64,000 bases of DNA from Halioxenophilus sp033283405 (GTDB lineage: Bacteria; Pseudomonadota; Gammaproteobacteria; Pseudomonadales; Cellvibrionaceae), in the NCBI RefSeq assembly GCF_033283405.1, contig NZ_JAWMQR010000003.1, forward strand, positions 248,001-312,000, given 5' to 3'. Under the pieces are notes generated by a model. The model was not told the DNA's origin. It ran no database searches and saw nothing but the letters and a program-made list of their open reading frames with translations. A program made the translations under genes and the position numbers. The first letter of the stretch is position 1, and each line of letters begins with the position of its first letter. Below are positions 1-8,862 of the stretch, piece after piece.

Positions 1-1313
1 CGAAATGGCACCGCAGGATCGAGTGCCATGTGGCTGTTAACCCAAACACTACCCGAGTCGATTCGCTGAGCAACACTAGCTGCACGATCGATATCGGTCC
101 CCCAAACGGAACCGGCCAAGCCAAATTCAGTGGCATTGATACGAGCCAACGCATCATCGAGATCTGAATATTTCAGCACCGGTAAAATTGGAGCAAATTG
201 TTCGCCGGCAACCAACTTGGCCTTATCATCAATATCACGCACAATGGTTGGTGCAATAAAATAGCCAGGCCGATTCAGAGCCTCTCCGCCTGCAATTATA
301 TTGCCACGTTTTTTGGTGTCTTCCAGTAGCCTTTTTACTTTTTCAAATTGTAATTTGTTCTGCAAAGGCCCCACTTGTACACCGGGCTCAAAACCATCAC
401 CTACGACACTATTGTTAGCCAGTCTGGCTAATTCATTGCAAAACTCATCGTATAGCGCATCGGGTACATAAACACGCTTAATCGCCACACATATTTGTCC
501 GGCATTGTAAGTTGAGCAATTATAAATTTGCGCAGCTACCGCTTTGACATCAACATCATCCAACACCAAAGCAGCATCGTTGCCACCTAACTCCAATGTG
601 AGCCGCTTCAATGTTTCCGCAGAGCTGGCCAGTACCTTTTTACCGGTAGCTGTGGAGCCTGTAAAGGCGACCTTAGCAACGTCCGGGTCTGAGGTAATTA
701 ACCCACCCAAATCGTTGTTATCCACCACAGTGTTTACCACCCCTGCTGGGAAGATATCGGCACAGAGCTCGCCGAGCATTAATGTGGTTAATGGGGTGGT
801 CGGAGCGGGCTTGATAACTAGGGTATTACCAGCCAACAACGCCGGCGCCAGTTTATTGGTTACCATTAACAACGGAAAATTCCAGGGAGTAATAGTCGCC
901 ACCACACCCAGTGGTTGTCGATATTCAACCACTTTGGCATTGTCGTCTTCTTTTAGGACTTTGGGGGCTAACTCCATGCCGGCAAACAGTCGCAAGGTAT
1001 AAGAACAGAAAAAAATCTCCCCTTGAGCCTGTTCAATAGGTCGCCCTTGTTCGCGAGTCAGCAGCTTGGCGAATTCGCCCAGCCTGGCATCAATTGCATC
1101 TGCCAATTTAATTAGCAGCTCACGCCGGTAATCAATTGCTGTAGCAGACCAGGCTGAAAAGGCATTTTTGGCCGCTTCTATTGCTGTGTTGAGTTGAACC
1201 TCATCGGCTCTGGGGGCCTGTTGAAATACCTCACCCGTTGCCGGATTAATTACATCAATGGAAGATGCGCCATCGACCAATTGACCATCAATTAACAGCT
1301 TAAATACATTCAT
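1..1313 (-). CDS. Aldehyde dehydrogenase, NAD(P)-dependent (C-terminus off window)
   Basis: This gene reads right to left and runs off the left edge, so only about 437 N-terminal residues are present. The reading frame is open throughout. It shows the family signatures: the PWNFP loop, FTGSTATGKKV in the nucleotide-binding region, the LELGGND motif with the general-base Glu, and the catalytic Cys in NAGQIC. The start at 1313 is preceded by GAGGAG with about ten bases spacing. The enzyme should oxidise an aldehyde to a carboxylic acid. It is followed upstream by an alcohol dehydrogenase in the same orientation, so the two probably convert a primary alcohol to an acid in two steps. The substrate is not determined. 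Confidence 0.93.
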   Translation of the reverse strand, partial: MNVFKLLIDGQLVDGASSIDVINPATGEVFQQAPRADEVQLNTAIEAAKNAFSAWSATAIDYRRELLIKLADAIDARLGEFAKLLTREQGRPIEQAQGEIFFCSYTLRLFAGMELAPKVLKEDDNAKVVEYRQPLGVVATITPWNFPLLMVTNKLAPALLAGNTLVIKPAPTTPLTTLMLGELCADIFPAGVVNTVVDNNDLGGLITSDPDVAKVAFTGSTATGKKVLASSAETLKRLTLELGGNDAALVLDDVDVKAVAAQIYNCSTYNAGQICVAIKRVYVPDALYDEFCNELARLANNSVVGDGFEPGVQVGPLQNKLQFEKVKRLLEDTKKRGNIIAGGEALNRPGYFIAPTIVRDIDDKAKLVAGEQFAPILPVLKYSDLDDALARINATEFGLAGSVWGTDIDRAASVAQRIDSGSVWVNSHMALDPAVPF

Positions 1314-1394
1314 AGCCAGCTACTCCTCACCGTACTGCCGTTATAATTTCAGCACCATTAGCGGAACAAAAATATTCGATGTAATAACTAACCG

Positions 1395-2501
1395 CTACTT
1401 GGGCATGGTAACGATTGCTTTAATGGTTACACCCAGTTCTGCATCATCAATGGCACTGTTAAGATCGTGGAAATCGTAATAACGCACTAATTTATCGACT
1501 GGAAAACGACCCTTTTTAAAGTGTTCCAACAGTGCGGGAATAAATGTGTGAATATCGGAATCGCCCTCCATCACACCGATGATTCGTTTACCCGCCATCA
1601 TCATTCCAACCGGGCTAAGTGTTAATGTTGCATTGGGCGAATAGGAAGCAACCAGGGCCAGCGTGCCTTGGTTAGCCAACAATGCCACACTGGGTTCAAG
1701 CAGCGGCGCATAACCGGTAGTATCGATAATGTAGTCAACCCCCTGGGGCAGAAGCGCACGCACAGCGTCGGTCATGCTGTCCAGCCCACCCGCTAGGGTG
1801 TGGGTGGCCCCCACCTCTTTCGCCAGCGCCAACCTGGACTCCTGCAAGTCCAACGCAATCACGGTAGCTGCTTGGGCTATATGGACGGCAGCCGCCACGG
1901 CAGACAAACCTACCGCGCCAGCCCCTAAGACCATTACCGTCGACCCTGCCGACACCTTGAGCGAGTTCAACACTGCACCGGCTCCGGTTTGAAAGCCGCA
2001 CCCGAAGGGGCCAACCAACTCCAGAGGTATTTCGTCGTCCACCTTAACCAGATTACTTACCGGGCAAACAGCATGGGTAGCAAATGAGGATTGACCAAAG
2101 ATGTGGGAGTGGATTGTTTCATCACCATTTGTCAGACAGGTACTACCATCTCCTCGAGCTCCTAGAAAATTAAGCTGCAAAAACTGCTGACAGTAACTGG
2201 GGGCATGTTTGCCACAGGCAGGACAACCACCGCACGAAGCAAAACTGATGGCCACCCGATCGCCGGGTTTAAATCCGGAGACCCCAGGCCCGACACTCTC
2301 AACGATTCCAGAGCCCTCATGGCCCAATACTACCGGCCGTGGCGTTAGGCCGGCATCACGTAATACCATATCAGTGTGACAGATACCGCAGGCAACAATT
2401 TTTACCAATACTTCATTAGCTTTAGGAGGCTCCAGCTGGAGGTGCTCAAACACCATAACAGACTGCTCTGGCCTCAATACCGCCGCTTCAATGCTCTTCA
2501 T
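1395..2501 (-). CDS. Zinc-dependent alcohol dehydrogenase (aryl/class III-like)
   Basis: A 368-residue medium-chain dehydrogenase. Catalytic zinc ligands are visible in CGICHTD (about residues 38-44) and GHEGSG. The four-Cys structural zinc loop is CGGCPACGKHAPSYC, and the NAD-binding Rossmann turn is VLGAGAVGLSAV near residue 192. It is of typical length for benzyl alcohol or class III-like dehydrogenases. It lies 81 bases before the aldehyde dehydrogenase on the same strand and probably feeds it. The ATG at 2501 is the first residue that matches the family start. The substrate is unknown; an alcohol from the neighbouring catabolic pathway is the reasonable guess. Confidence 0.92.
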   Translation of the reverse strand: MKSIEAAVLRPEQSVMVFEHLQLEPPKANEVLVKIVACGICHTDMVLRDAGLTPRPVVLGHEGSGIVESVGPGVSGFKPGDRVAISFASCGGCPACGKHAPSYCQQFLQLNFLGARGDGSTCLTNGDETIHSHIFGQSSFATHAVCPVSNLVKVDDEIPLELVGPFGCGFQTGAGAVLNSLKVSAGSTVMVLGAGAVGLSAVAAAVHIAQAATVIALDLQESRLALAKEVGATHTLAGGLDSMTDAVRALLPQGVDYIIDTTGYAPLLEPSVALLANQGTLALVASYSPNATLTLSPVGMMMAGKRIIGVMEGDSDIHTFIPALLEHFKKGRFPVDKLVRYYDFHDLNSAIDDAELGVTIKAIVTMPK

Positions 2502-2608
2502 AGAGTTCCACTTTTTATTATCGATTCAAGTTTAATCAGTGTTTATGCAATGGAGAATCTGGTGCTAACGTTACCAAACCTACGCTTCCCATAGAGATTC
2601 CCACTCAT

Positions 2609-3733
2609 CTATTTGGCGCCATCAAACCAGCTGGTTAAGCCATAGGGTAAATAGGGTCCAATATTCATCTGCTCCAGCACACCGTAACCAATCTGGTCAC
2701 CAGAGCGCGCCTTTACCAGTTGTTGAATGTGGATATTGTCCCAGGTCAGCGGATCAATATCGTCGCAAGCCCAAGATTCACTACCAATCGCCAATTCACC
2801 TTTCCATAGGCCGTGCCCCCACTCGCTGTGCTGATAGCCAATACCTTTCATACGAAATGTGAGAATAGGCTCTAACTGCAATTCCAGAGTGTCACCACCG
2901 TGATCGGCCATGGTAACTATCGCGGACTGCGCCCGCCTCGTACCGCTGGCCATATTTAATTGGTGCTTTACCACACCTCGCCAACGAATTAATCCTGGTT
3001 CTTCGGCCGGGATTTGGTCCCGAGTTGAGTAACTGGGTACAATCACCTGATCGTTGTGCCATTGATAACCATCGCCGTCCTCGTAACAGCCAGCCAGCGT
3101 ACAACGCTCCTGCCAATGAATGGGTGCCCATAAAAAATGGACACTGTCGGTGTGTTTCAGCGGCGCCCCACCGGTGTATCGTTCACCCACCTGGCGAATA
3201 CCCCAGGAGCGGTCTTTTAAGCCATAGGTCACTCGTTGCTGGAGGTTTATCTCTTTGCCCTGATAGCGAACCACGCCCTGCCAGAAACCAAACTGGTCAA
3301 AGCGGGTGACATCTTGAATTAGGTAACGCGAGTTGCGTTTGGTTTGCCGCCCTTCCTCAATAGCCGCGGTGCGGGGGGTAAAGATGAGGTCACACTCAAT
3401 GCCGGTTTCGTTAGGCTCAATGACTACTCGGTGACGGCCCATGGGCTCAAGAATAGTAATTGAGAAGGGTCCAACCGTGGTCTCTGATGGCTCGTTGGGA
3501 GCGCGACGCGAACCATAAAAGGCATGCTGGTGGCCGTCGACCACAATACTGAAAGCACAATCGAGGATGCCTAAATTGGGGTAGCGCCCCATAGCAATAC
3601 CAAAGAACAGATCACCCTCTTGCGTATGACCATTGTACCAATAACGATCGTAGGTAAAGCGATCACTGGTAGCGGTATGCGCTATCGGCTCTGGTGACTG
3701 GTGGATAGGATAATCATCAAATTTACTAATCAT
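2609..3733 (-). CDS. Uncharacterised lipocalin-like protein (CrtC/AttH-like fold suspected)
   Basis: A 374-residue protein of no firmly recognised family. It has no signal peptide or membrane segment, and it is rich in Trp, Tyr, His and beta-strand-like segments. Short stretches such as RSWGIRQVG, HFLWAPIHW and GYQWHNDQ recall the hydratase/lipocalin-like proteins related to CrtC and AttH, which often accompany steroid or terpene catabolic genes; this resemblance is a weak impression. It sits in a run with a double SnoaL-domain protein and a sulfotransferase, nine bases downstream of the former, so it is almost certainly co-transcribed with them. A lyase, hydratase or isomerase on a bulky hydrophobic substrate is possible but unproven. 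Confidence 0.8.
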   Translation of the reverse strand: MISKFDDYPIHQSPEPIAHTATSDRFTYDRYWYNGHTQEGDLFFGIAMGRYPNLGILDCAFSIVVDGHQHAFYGSRRAPNEPSETTVGPFSITILEPMGRHRVVIEPNETGIECDLIFTPRTAAIEEGRQTKRNSRYLIQDVTRFDQFGFWQGVVRYQGKEINLQQRVTYGLKDRSWGIRQVGERYTGGAPLKHTDSVHFLWAPIHWQERCTLAGCYEDGDGYQWHNDQVIVPSYSTRDQIPAEEPGLIRWRGVVKHQLNMASGTRRAQSAIVTMADHGGDTLELQLEPILTFRMKGIGYQHSEWGHGLWKGELAIGSESWACDDIDPLTWDNIHIQQLVKARSGDQIGYGVLEQMNIGPYLPYGLTSWFDGAK

Positions 3734-3742
3734 TTTATTATC

Positions 3743-4582
3743 TCAATCGACCGGCAAAGCGATGGAATCAGCAGGCATAACAGAAGCCGACCAGCGAGTC
3801 TGGGCACCTAGGTTTAGATCTGTGTCAGTCCCACCAATCACTGGCAGCCATATACGAGCTATTTTGCCGTTGATGATTTGAAATGCCTGCACCCAGTCCC
3901 ACTGACGATCGCCGTCCAGCTTCCAGCTGCAGGTGGCAAAAACCATATCCCCCTCTCCAATGACAAACGATTGGAAATCAGATATTTGTTGACTGTTCAT
4001 TAATGCGAGCCACTGGCTTTGATATTCGACCGCGCTCACAATCCGATCCGAGTGAATAAAATCGTGAACACGAATTTCTGGAAGTAGAAAGGCGTTAGGA
4101 TCGCAACTTTCACCCAGGAAATTGTTCAACCAACTAGTCACTAGCGTTTTGTTTTTGCTGGGAGGCAAAGCAACCGAGGGAATTTCACCGCCATGCCAGG
4201 CATTGCGAGGATGAGGATAGCCCATGGGGTCGGTCCCCCCCATTCCCGCCAGCCAAGTCTCCACCAGGTGATTATTCTCAACACGAAACAACTGCACCCA
4301 ATCCCACTGTTTGTCACCCGGCAGAATAAATCGACCTAATGCCCCGACATAATCCCCTTCGCAGGTTAGATGATACTGAAACTCTTGCACCTCGAGGTGG
4401 CCCAATACCGGCTTTAACATATCGCGATAGGCGGTGGCCGGCATCAGGTTATTGGCCCCGGTGATATCGTGGCGCAGGTATTTTTCGGCGGCAATTTCAG
4501 GAATGAGATCGAAGTTGGTACAACCCCACATATGATCGTACCAGTGCCGCAGTAATGCTCTATTTTTCTCTACTGTTGTCAT
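3743..4582 (-). CDS. Tandem SnoaL/NTF2-like protein (two fused domains)
   Basis: A 279-residue protein made of two NTF2-fold halves. The motif QWDWVQ, followed by a GGTD turn about 20 residues later, occurs near residues 90-120 and again near residues 230-255, which marks an internal duplication. Single-domain SnoaL proteins are about 130 residues and act as cyclases, isomerases, hydratases or non-catalytic binding proteins for polycyclic substrates. The start ATG overlaps the stop of the sulfotransferase gene in an ATGA junction, so the two are translationally coupled. The activity cannot be assigned. The fusion suggests a pseudo-dimer, possibly with one catalytic half. Confidence 0.85.
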   Translation of the reverse strand: MTTVEKNRALLRHWYDHMWGCTNFDLIPEIAAEKYLRHDITGANNLMPATAYRDMLKPVLGHLEVQEFQYHLTCEGDYVGALGRFILPGDKQWDWVQLFRVENNHLVETWLAGMGGTDPMGYPHPRNAWHGGEIPSVALPPSKNKTLVTSWLNNFLGESCDPNAFLLPEIRVHDFIHSDRIVSAVEYQSQWLALMNSQQISDFQSFVIGEGDMVFATCSWKLDGDRQWDWVQAFQIINGKIARIWLPVIGGTDTDLNLGAQTRWSASVMPADSIALPVD

Positions 4583-5841
4583 TGATGACTCTCTTCTATG
4601 GCTACCGGGAAGCGATCAATGTAGTAGGCAAATTCCTTTCGAATTTCATCCCGGCTAAGGCCAAAATCCGCCTGCAAATCGTATACTACTTTGCCGCGCC
4701 GATCGCGCGTATGGGCTTGCGCTTGTTCAGTAACTCTTCGTTCTACGTCACTGTTAAATTCCATACCTGCCGCTCGATAGATTCGCGCCACCGCTTCCTG
4801 CTTATTTTTCATAAACTGATCAAAATAGATGTGTTCAACTGGACCGCTGATTTTATCTATATCGTTGACTAAGCCACGCAAGAACCCATGCTGCATACGC
4901 AAGGTTTTATCAATAATCTGCTGCTTAGTGGCCGAAGAGTAGGTGGCTCGGATAACATAACCAATCATGGTTACTAAGGAGGTAAATACGGAGGCCGGGT
5001 CTCGATGGGTGAAGACCAGGCAGGCATCCGGGAATACTCTATTAACCGCTGTCAGCGCACCCAAATGTTGAGGCGATTTCAACAACCATCGACTTTCTAA
5101 AGGGGTTTTCTCGCACCACTGCATGGCTTGTAAAAAACGGTATAAAAAGCGATAGGCCGGGGTCTGATCCGTACTGTAAAACATCCGATCGTATTCCGGC
5201 ACGTCACCTTGAAAAGAGGGCGTAACACCAAAACACGCCTTTGCCATCACTTCAATCTCTTCAGTGGCATCGCTTGCCTCTACATCAAACAGGCTACGAA
5301 AATGTGGCAGGGTCACATCGAGAATCGCATCCTTAGCGGCACCTGTTTCCCTGCGATCGTCCGTTTCCCGCCCTTCCAACATCGCCTTTGACGGAAAGGA
5401 GCGATAAGTCTGCCAGCGGTAGAGGGTATGAAAAAACGGGTCAGAGGAGAGCAACTTCAATAGATGCGTAGTTCCCGAACGCGGCATTCCTGCCACGATT
5501 AAAGGTCGCTCTATTGGTCTTTCACCCACTTCAGGATAGGTGGCATGGATGTATTCCATACGACTGACATCAGCGATGCCATCAACCGCGCGATTCTGTA
5601 AGCCTAAGCGACCCATGGCATGCAGCGGCCCATTGGCAAACACCTCACCGTACAAGCTTTGAAAACGAGCTAGCATCTCATTGTCAATGTGTAAGGGTAC
5701 ATCTAGATTTGCTTGCACTTTAGCTAACAAACTTTTGTTATCCAACGCGATCTCTAACCCTTCCAATTTTGTCAGCACTTGAATCATCTGCTCGGTATAG
5801 ATGGGCTGCTCAAAATCGGTAATGTGTATTTGCTCACTCAT
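4579..5841 (-). CDS. Sulfotransferase family protein (PAPS-type)
   Basis: A 420-residue protein with the 5'-phosphosulfate-binding loop GMPRSGTTHLLKLL around residue 118 and a 3'-phosphate-binding segment HRDPASVFTS around residue 281. These are the standard markers of the sulfotransferase fold that uses PAPS. An N-terminal region of about 110 residues precedes the P-loop, as in a bacterial subfamily often found with acyl-CoA and steroid-type catabolic genes. It overlaps the following SnoaL-like gene by four bases. The start at 5841 lacks a clear Shine-Dalgarno sequence. It may sulfonate a hydroxylated intermediate, or the fold may serve another function; the role within a degradative cluster is unclear. 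Confidence 0.87.
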   Translation of the reverse strand: MSEQIHITDFEQPIYTEQMIQVLTKLEGLEIALDNKSLLAKVQANLDVPLHIDNEMLARFQSLYGEVFANGPLHAMGRLGLQNRAVDGIADVSRMEYIHATYPEVGERPIERPLIVAGMPRSGTTHLLKLLSSDPFFHTLYRWQTYRSFPSKAMLEGRETDDRRETGAAKDAILDVTLPHFRSLFDVEASDATEEIEVMAKACFGVTPSFQGDVPEYDRMFYSTDQTPAYRFLYRFLQAMQWCEKTPLESRWLLKSPQHLGALTAVNRVFPDACLVFTHRDPASVFTSLVTMIGYVIRATYSSATKQQIIDKTLRMQHGFLRGLVNDIDKISGPVEHIYFDQFMKNKQEAVARIYRAAGMEFNSDVERRVTEQAQAHTRDRRGKVVYDLQADFGLSRDEIRKEFAYYIDRFPVAIEESHQ

Positions 5842-5921
5842 TTTTTTAAACTTTATGTGAAATAAAAAAATAGTGGCGCAGCCGCCATTAGCTACTCAAC
5901 CCTGACGACCTCTAGTAACTG

Positions 5922-6962
5922 CTAGTCGACTAGGTCCAATGTCTGTAAATCGCGGATCGCCTCACTGGAGCGATTCGCCATCGCCAGAAACATGGCATCG
6001 CTCTCCGCACTACGCTCACCGGTGGCGTTAACACAGCCAATGGTGGTAATCATAATTGCGTGCAGATGACCCAATCGGTAGTCACGAAAACACTGTTCGA
6101 AGTCATAACCTTCCACACCACGGTCTAACAACTGCTGATGGTAAAGTGCCACCAACGCCGACTCGTGCTCTCGCCGCTGATCAGTTTTTAAACTCGTACC
6201 CAAAAAATAGGCCAGGTCACGAGTCGGCGCACCCACGGCAGCAGTCTGCCAATCAAGTACAACAACATCGTTAGGGTCTGCACCGAACATAAGGTTGTCT
6301 AACCGGTAATCGCCGTGCAAAACACTGAAGTTTGGCGCTAATTTGCCAATCCACCGGCCAATAGCCGCAGCAGCTTCAATAATGGTTTTCGCATTGGCCT
6401 CACCCAGTTCACGGCGATAGGACTCGACATAGGTTGCCGCTGAAGAGACCGTCAACTGGCCTATAAAGGCTGCCGCCTCGGGGCTGTGGGTGTTCATCAG
6501 GAAACCCAATTCGAATAATTTAGGATCATTCCAGCGTGGTGCATGTAACGCCGCCAGGTTGCGAATCGCCGCTTGCGCCCGAACCAGATCACAAGCCTCT
6601 ACTTGCACTCCAGGTACCCGTGGCGCCAGGTCCTCCAACAACAGAGTAAAATGCAGATGATCCTCAGAGATAGCCGCGTACCAGCACTTAGGGGTACGAG
6701 CATCTATGGTATCAACCAACTGATCATAAAAGCCCACTTCCGCAGCATAACCACCCTTTACCCGAGCGCGCGCCTGCAAGTCACCGGCAGCCACTTTTGC
6801 CAATAGGGTTTTCGGCCCCTGTTCAGCCTGCAGATACAGGCGATAGGATGCACCCGTTTGCCCGGTACCTACTTTTTTGGTGGTCACCTCGGCAACGGGA
6901 TAACCCAGAATTTCCGACAAGGCTGTAGCCGTTATCTGCTCAATATCCAGAGCTTGTTTCAT
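5922..6962 (-). CDS. APH-family kinase-like protein (ACAD10/11- or LvaA-like)
   Basis: A 346-residue aminoglycoside-phosphotransferase-fold protein. The catalytic loop HGDYRLDNLMF (about residue 212) and the metal-binding segment VVVLDWQTAAVG are intact. Homologues in catabolic settings (LvaA, kinase domains of ACAD10/11) phosphorylate 4-hydroxyacyl-CoAs so that phosphate can be eliminated by an acyl-CoA dehydrogenase-like enzyme. The start chosen is the ATG at 6962: it overlaps the upstream stop as ATGA, is preceded by GGTGGAGG, and begins the conserved domain. A longer frame exists to 7121 but only copies the other gene's DNA. The substrate is inferred, not shown. Confidence 0.88.
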   Translation of the reverse strand: MKQALDIEQITATALSEILGYPVAEVTTKKVGTGQTGASYRLYLQAEQGPKTLLAKVAAGDLQARARVKGGYAAEVGFYDQLVDTIDARTPKCWYAAISEDHLHFTLLLEDLAPRVPGVQVEACDLVRAQAAIRNLAALHAPRWNDPKLFELGFLMNTHSPEAAAFIGQLTVSSAATYVESYRRELGEANAKTIIEAAAAIGRWIGKLAPNFSVLHGDYRLDNLMFGADPNDVVVLDWQTAAVGAPTRDLAYFLGTSLKTDQRREHESALVALYHQQLLDRGVEGYDFEQCFRDYRLGHLHAIMITTIGCVNATGERSAESDAMFLAMANRSSEAIRDLQTLDLVD

Positions 6963-8062
6963 AAATACCTCCACCCAGGGTTGGCTGGTAAAGCGGCCAT
7001 CTCCGGCTTTCGAATGGCTCGATAGGCCGGCAGAATTGGGGCCAGCTCTTCGGGCACAGCACCGTGCAAAATTACGCTGTCTACCCCTAAATCGAGCTGG
7101 TGCTGAATGGCCTGCGCGCACTGTTCAGGTGACCCTGTCGCGGCGGTGGCCAACCACTCGACTGGGATTAACTCGGCAATCTGCTCCAACTCTTGAGTCG
7201 TCGCCACGGCATCAATAGCGCCCTTAAAGTTTTTGATAAGGGGCGCATTTCGGTAGCGCTCTAATGCAGCTGGGTCCCAATTATTCACAGCCACCATCAT
7301 GTCACCGTAACCCTGGAGATAAGATGCCAGACGAGCTACCGTTTTTTTCAATCGTTGTTCGTAGGGGATGTGATCTCCTACAGTGGCCAATATCGACCAG
7401 ATACGCACACTGGTGGGGTCTCGCCCAGCCTGCTCCGCGCCACGACGCACTGCCGCCACAGCCTTCTCTACGGCAGGGTCGTCAAAGAAAGTGTGCAGAT
7501 AAACCGCATCCATACATCGGCCGGCCAGCTCTTGGGTTTTTTCACCCATGGCCACCAAAGAGATCGGTATCGACTCATCAAATTTGCCCAGCAGTTGCAA
7601 CATGGGATAGTTACCCAAGCTGCTCTCATGCTTGAGCAGGGTTTCACCACGCCACAAACGGCGAAACATATCTGCGGCATCAACCAGTTGTTTGTTGGTG
7701 ATCGGTTGTAAGCCCATGGCCTTAAACAGGCCATCAAAACCACGCCCAAGACCAAGTGAGAAGCGCCCACAAGTCAATTTGTGCATGGTCATAGCGAAGG
7801 TCGCGGTAATCATGGGGTGGCGGGTATTGTGGTTGGTCGCAGCCGTGGCGATACCCATACGCCTTGAAACCGCAGCAGCCGCTCCACAGAGCGTGGGGGC
7901 ATCTTTGTTGTTAAAGCGCTCGGAGATAAAACCAGCTCCCAGCCCCAACGCTTCAGCCCGTTGCACCTGGGCGAAACTGTCGACCGGGCTATCACTGTGA
8001 CCGGCTAACATATAGAAGCCTAACTCGTGCAATGGCTCGGCGGCCGTATTGTTATTATTCAT
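6959..8062 (-). CDS. LLM-class flavin-dependent oxidoreductase
   Basis: A 367-residue luciferase-like TIM-barrel protein. Recognisable segments are GLGAGFISERFNNKD, the TNHNTRHP loop and FSLGLGRGFDGL, typical of the bacterial LLM group often annotated as F420-dependent. Gammaproteobacteria usually lack F420, so FMN with a flavin reductase is more likely; none is seen here. It is the first gene of an operon with the APH-type kinase, with an ATGA overlap at 6959-6962. A palindromic operator and a TTGACA -35 box lie about 45 bases upstream. Possible roles are oxidation, reduction or monooxygenation of a cyclic intermediate. Confidence 0.88.
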   Translation of the reverse strand: MNNNNTAAEPLHELGFYMLAGHSDSPVDSFAQVQRAEALGLGAGFISERFNNKDAPTLCGAAAAVSRRMGIATAATNHNTRHPMITATFAMTMHKLTCGRFSLGLGRGFDGLFKAMGLQPITNKQLVDAADMFRRLWRGETLLKHESSLGNYPMLQLLGKFDESIPISLVAMGEKTQELAGRCMDAVYLHTFFDDPAVEKAVAAVRRGAEQAGRDPTSVRIWSILATVGDHIPYEQRLKKTVARLASYLQGYGDMMVAVNNWDPAALERYRNAPLIKNFKGAIDAVATTQELEQIAELIPVEWLATAATGSPEQCAQAIQHQLDLGVDSVILHGAVPEELAPILPAYRAIRKPEMAALPANPGWRYL

Positions 8063-8448
8063 AATTCAAGCTCGCTGACTCGGCAACAGCATATCACCAC
8101 AATAACCGACGTAATGTCAATTATAGGATGACGCAATTTCAAAACATTACTGTTTCGAATTGTAATTTCCCTGTGTTATGATCAGCTTACCAAGATAACA
8201 CCCTCTTCCTCTAAAGAGTGCTTTTAGTCTAGTAATGTCAGATTTTATAACAAAAATTTGGTAATTTTGGCTTAAGCGGACAGCCCTATACTGCCCACTG
8301 ATAAAGAGTGGCGAAACGGTCTCGGTCCCTGGTGTACAAAACAGGCCACTATCACCCCCACCCAAATAACTGTTGCATAATCAGTTTTTAGATATCAAAA
8401 TCAGTGTTTATTCCTCACCCTAAAGTATAAAAAGAGGAGCTTATAAAA
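8063..8448. promoter_or_regulatory. Divergent promoter region, 386 bp
   Basis: This AT-rich gap separates the leftward LLM gene from the rightward DUF35-thiolase operon. It holds one good copy of the cluster palindrome (8104-8122), a second GTAATGTCA half-site at 8232-8240 and a weak palindrome AAC-TGTT-N5-ATCA-GTT at 8368-8386. A minus-strand TTGACA lies at 8115-8120 with a poor -10 (TGATAT) 18 bases on. GAGGAG precedes the DUF35 start by about ten bases. A 72-codon minus-strand frame inside it looks like chance. Confidence 0.6.
8104..8122. promoter_or_regulatory. Cluster palindrome, site 1 (candidate TetR operator)
   Basis: AAC-CGAC-GTAAT-GTCA-ATT fits the shared consensus AAN-TRAC-N5-GTYA-NTT with one mismatch. 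It overlaps a TTGACA -35 box on the minus strand, facing the LLM gene, so binding would block that promoter. Assignment as an operator is inference from recurrence. Confidence 0.5.
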
Positions 8449-8859
8449 ATGAATGCCAAGCCAAGGGTACTGCCCAAGCCCACACCAGAGACCCAACATT
8501 TTTGGGATGGCTGCCGAGACGGGGAACTGCGCCTACAACGCTGCTGCGCCTGTAAAGAGTCCTATTTCCCTCCTCGCCCCTTCTGCCCCCATTGCGGTAA
8601 CCGCGAGGTGGAAGTTTATAAAGCCAGCGGCCGGGCCACCCTCTACTCCTACAACATCAACTACCGCCCGAGACCGGATATGGGCAGTGAACCACACTCA
8701 ATCGCCGTAGTTACTCTGCAAGAGGGGCCACGCATGATGACCAATATCGTCGACTGCCCGCAGACCCCGGAGGCGCTAATACTGGATATGCCTCTGCAGG
8801 TAACCTTCGCCAAGCAAAATGACGATATCAGCCTGCCTCTGTTCAAGCCCGCGGAGTAA
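8449..8859 (+). CDS. DUF35 Zn-ribbon/OB-fold acyl-CoA-binding subunit (ChsH2-C/Ltp2-partner-like)
   Basis: A 136-residue DUF35 protein. An N-terminal rubredoxin-like zinc ribbon has the pairs CCAC (around residue 33) and CPHC (around 48), followed by an OB-fold with the typical SYNINYRPRP and SIAVVTL strands. Such proteins form complexes with thiolase-like retro-aldolases or thiolases in side-chain degradation of steroids and related compounds. The next gene is such a thiolase, only three bases away, which makes the pairing convincing. AGAGGAG lies ten bases before the ATG. A homologous subunit is at 47900-48334. Confidence 0.92.
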   Translation: MNAKPRVLPKPTPETQHFWDGCRDGELRLQRCCACKESYFPPRPFCPHCGNREVEVYKASGRATLYSYNINYRPRPDMGSEPHSIAVVTLQEGPRMMTNIVDCPQTPEALILDMPLQVTFAKQNDDISLPLFKPAE

Positions 8860-8862
8860 CCG

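Noticed and set aside
544..1002. 152-codon + strand frame
   Set aside because: It lies antisense inside the aldehyde dehydrogenase gene, whose motifs on the minus strand are unmistakable.
6963..7121. N-terminal extension of the APH-type kinase
   Set aside because: It only reads the preceding LLM gene in another frame and is Arg-rich; the ATGA junction at 6959-6962 gives the natural start.
8147..8365. 72-codon minus-strand frame in the divergent promoter region
   Set aside because: No ribosome site, no family resemblance, and it overlaps regulatory sequence.
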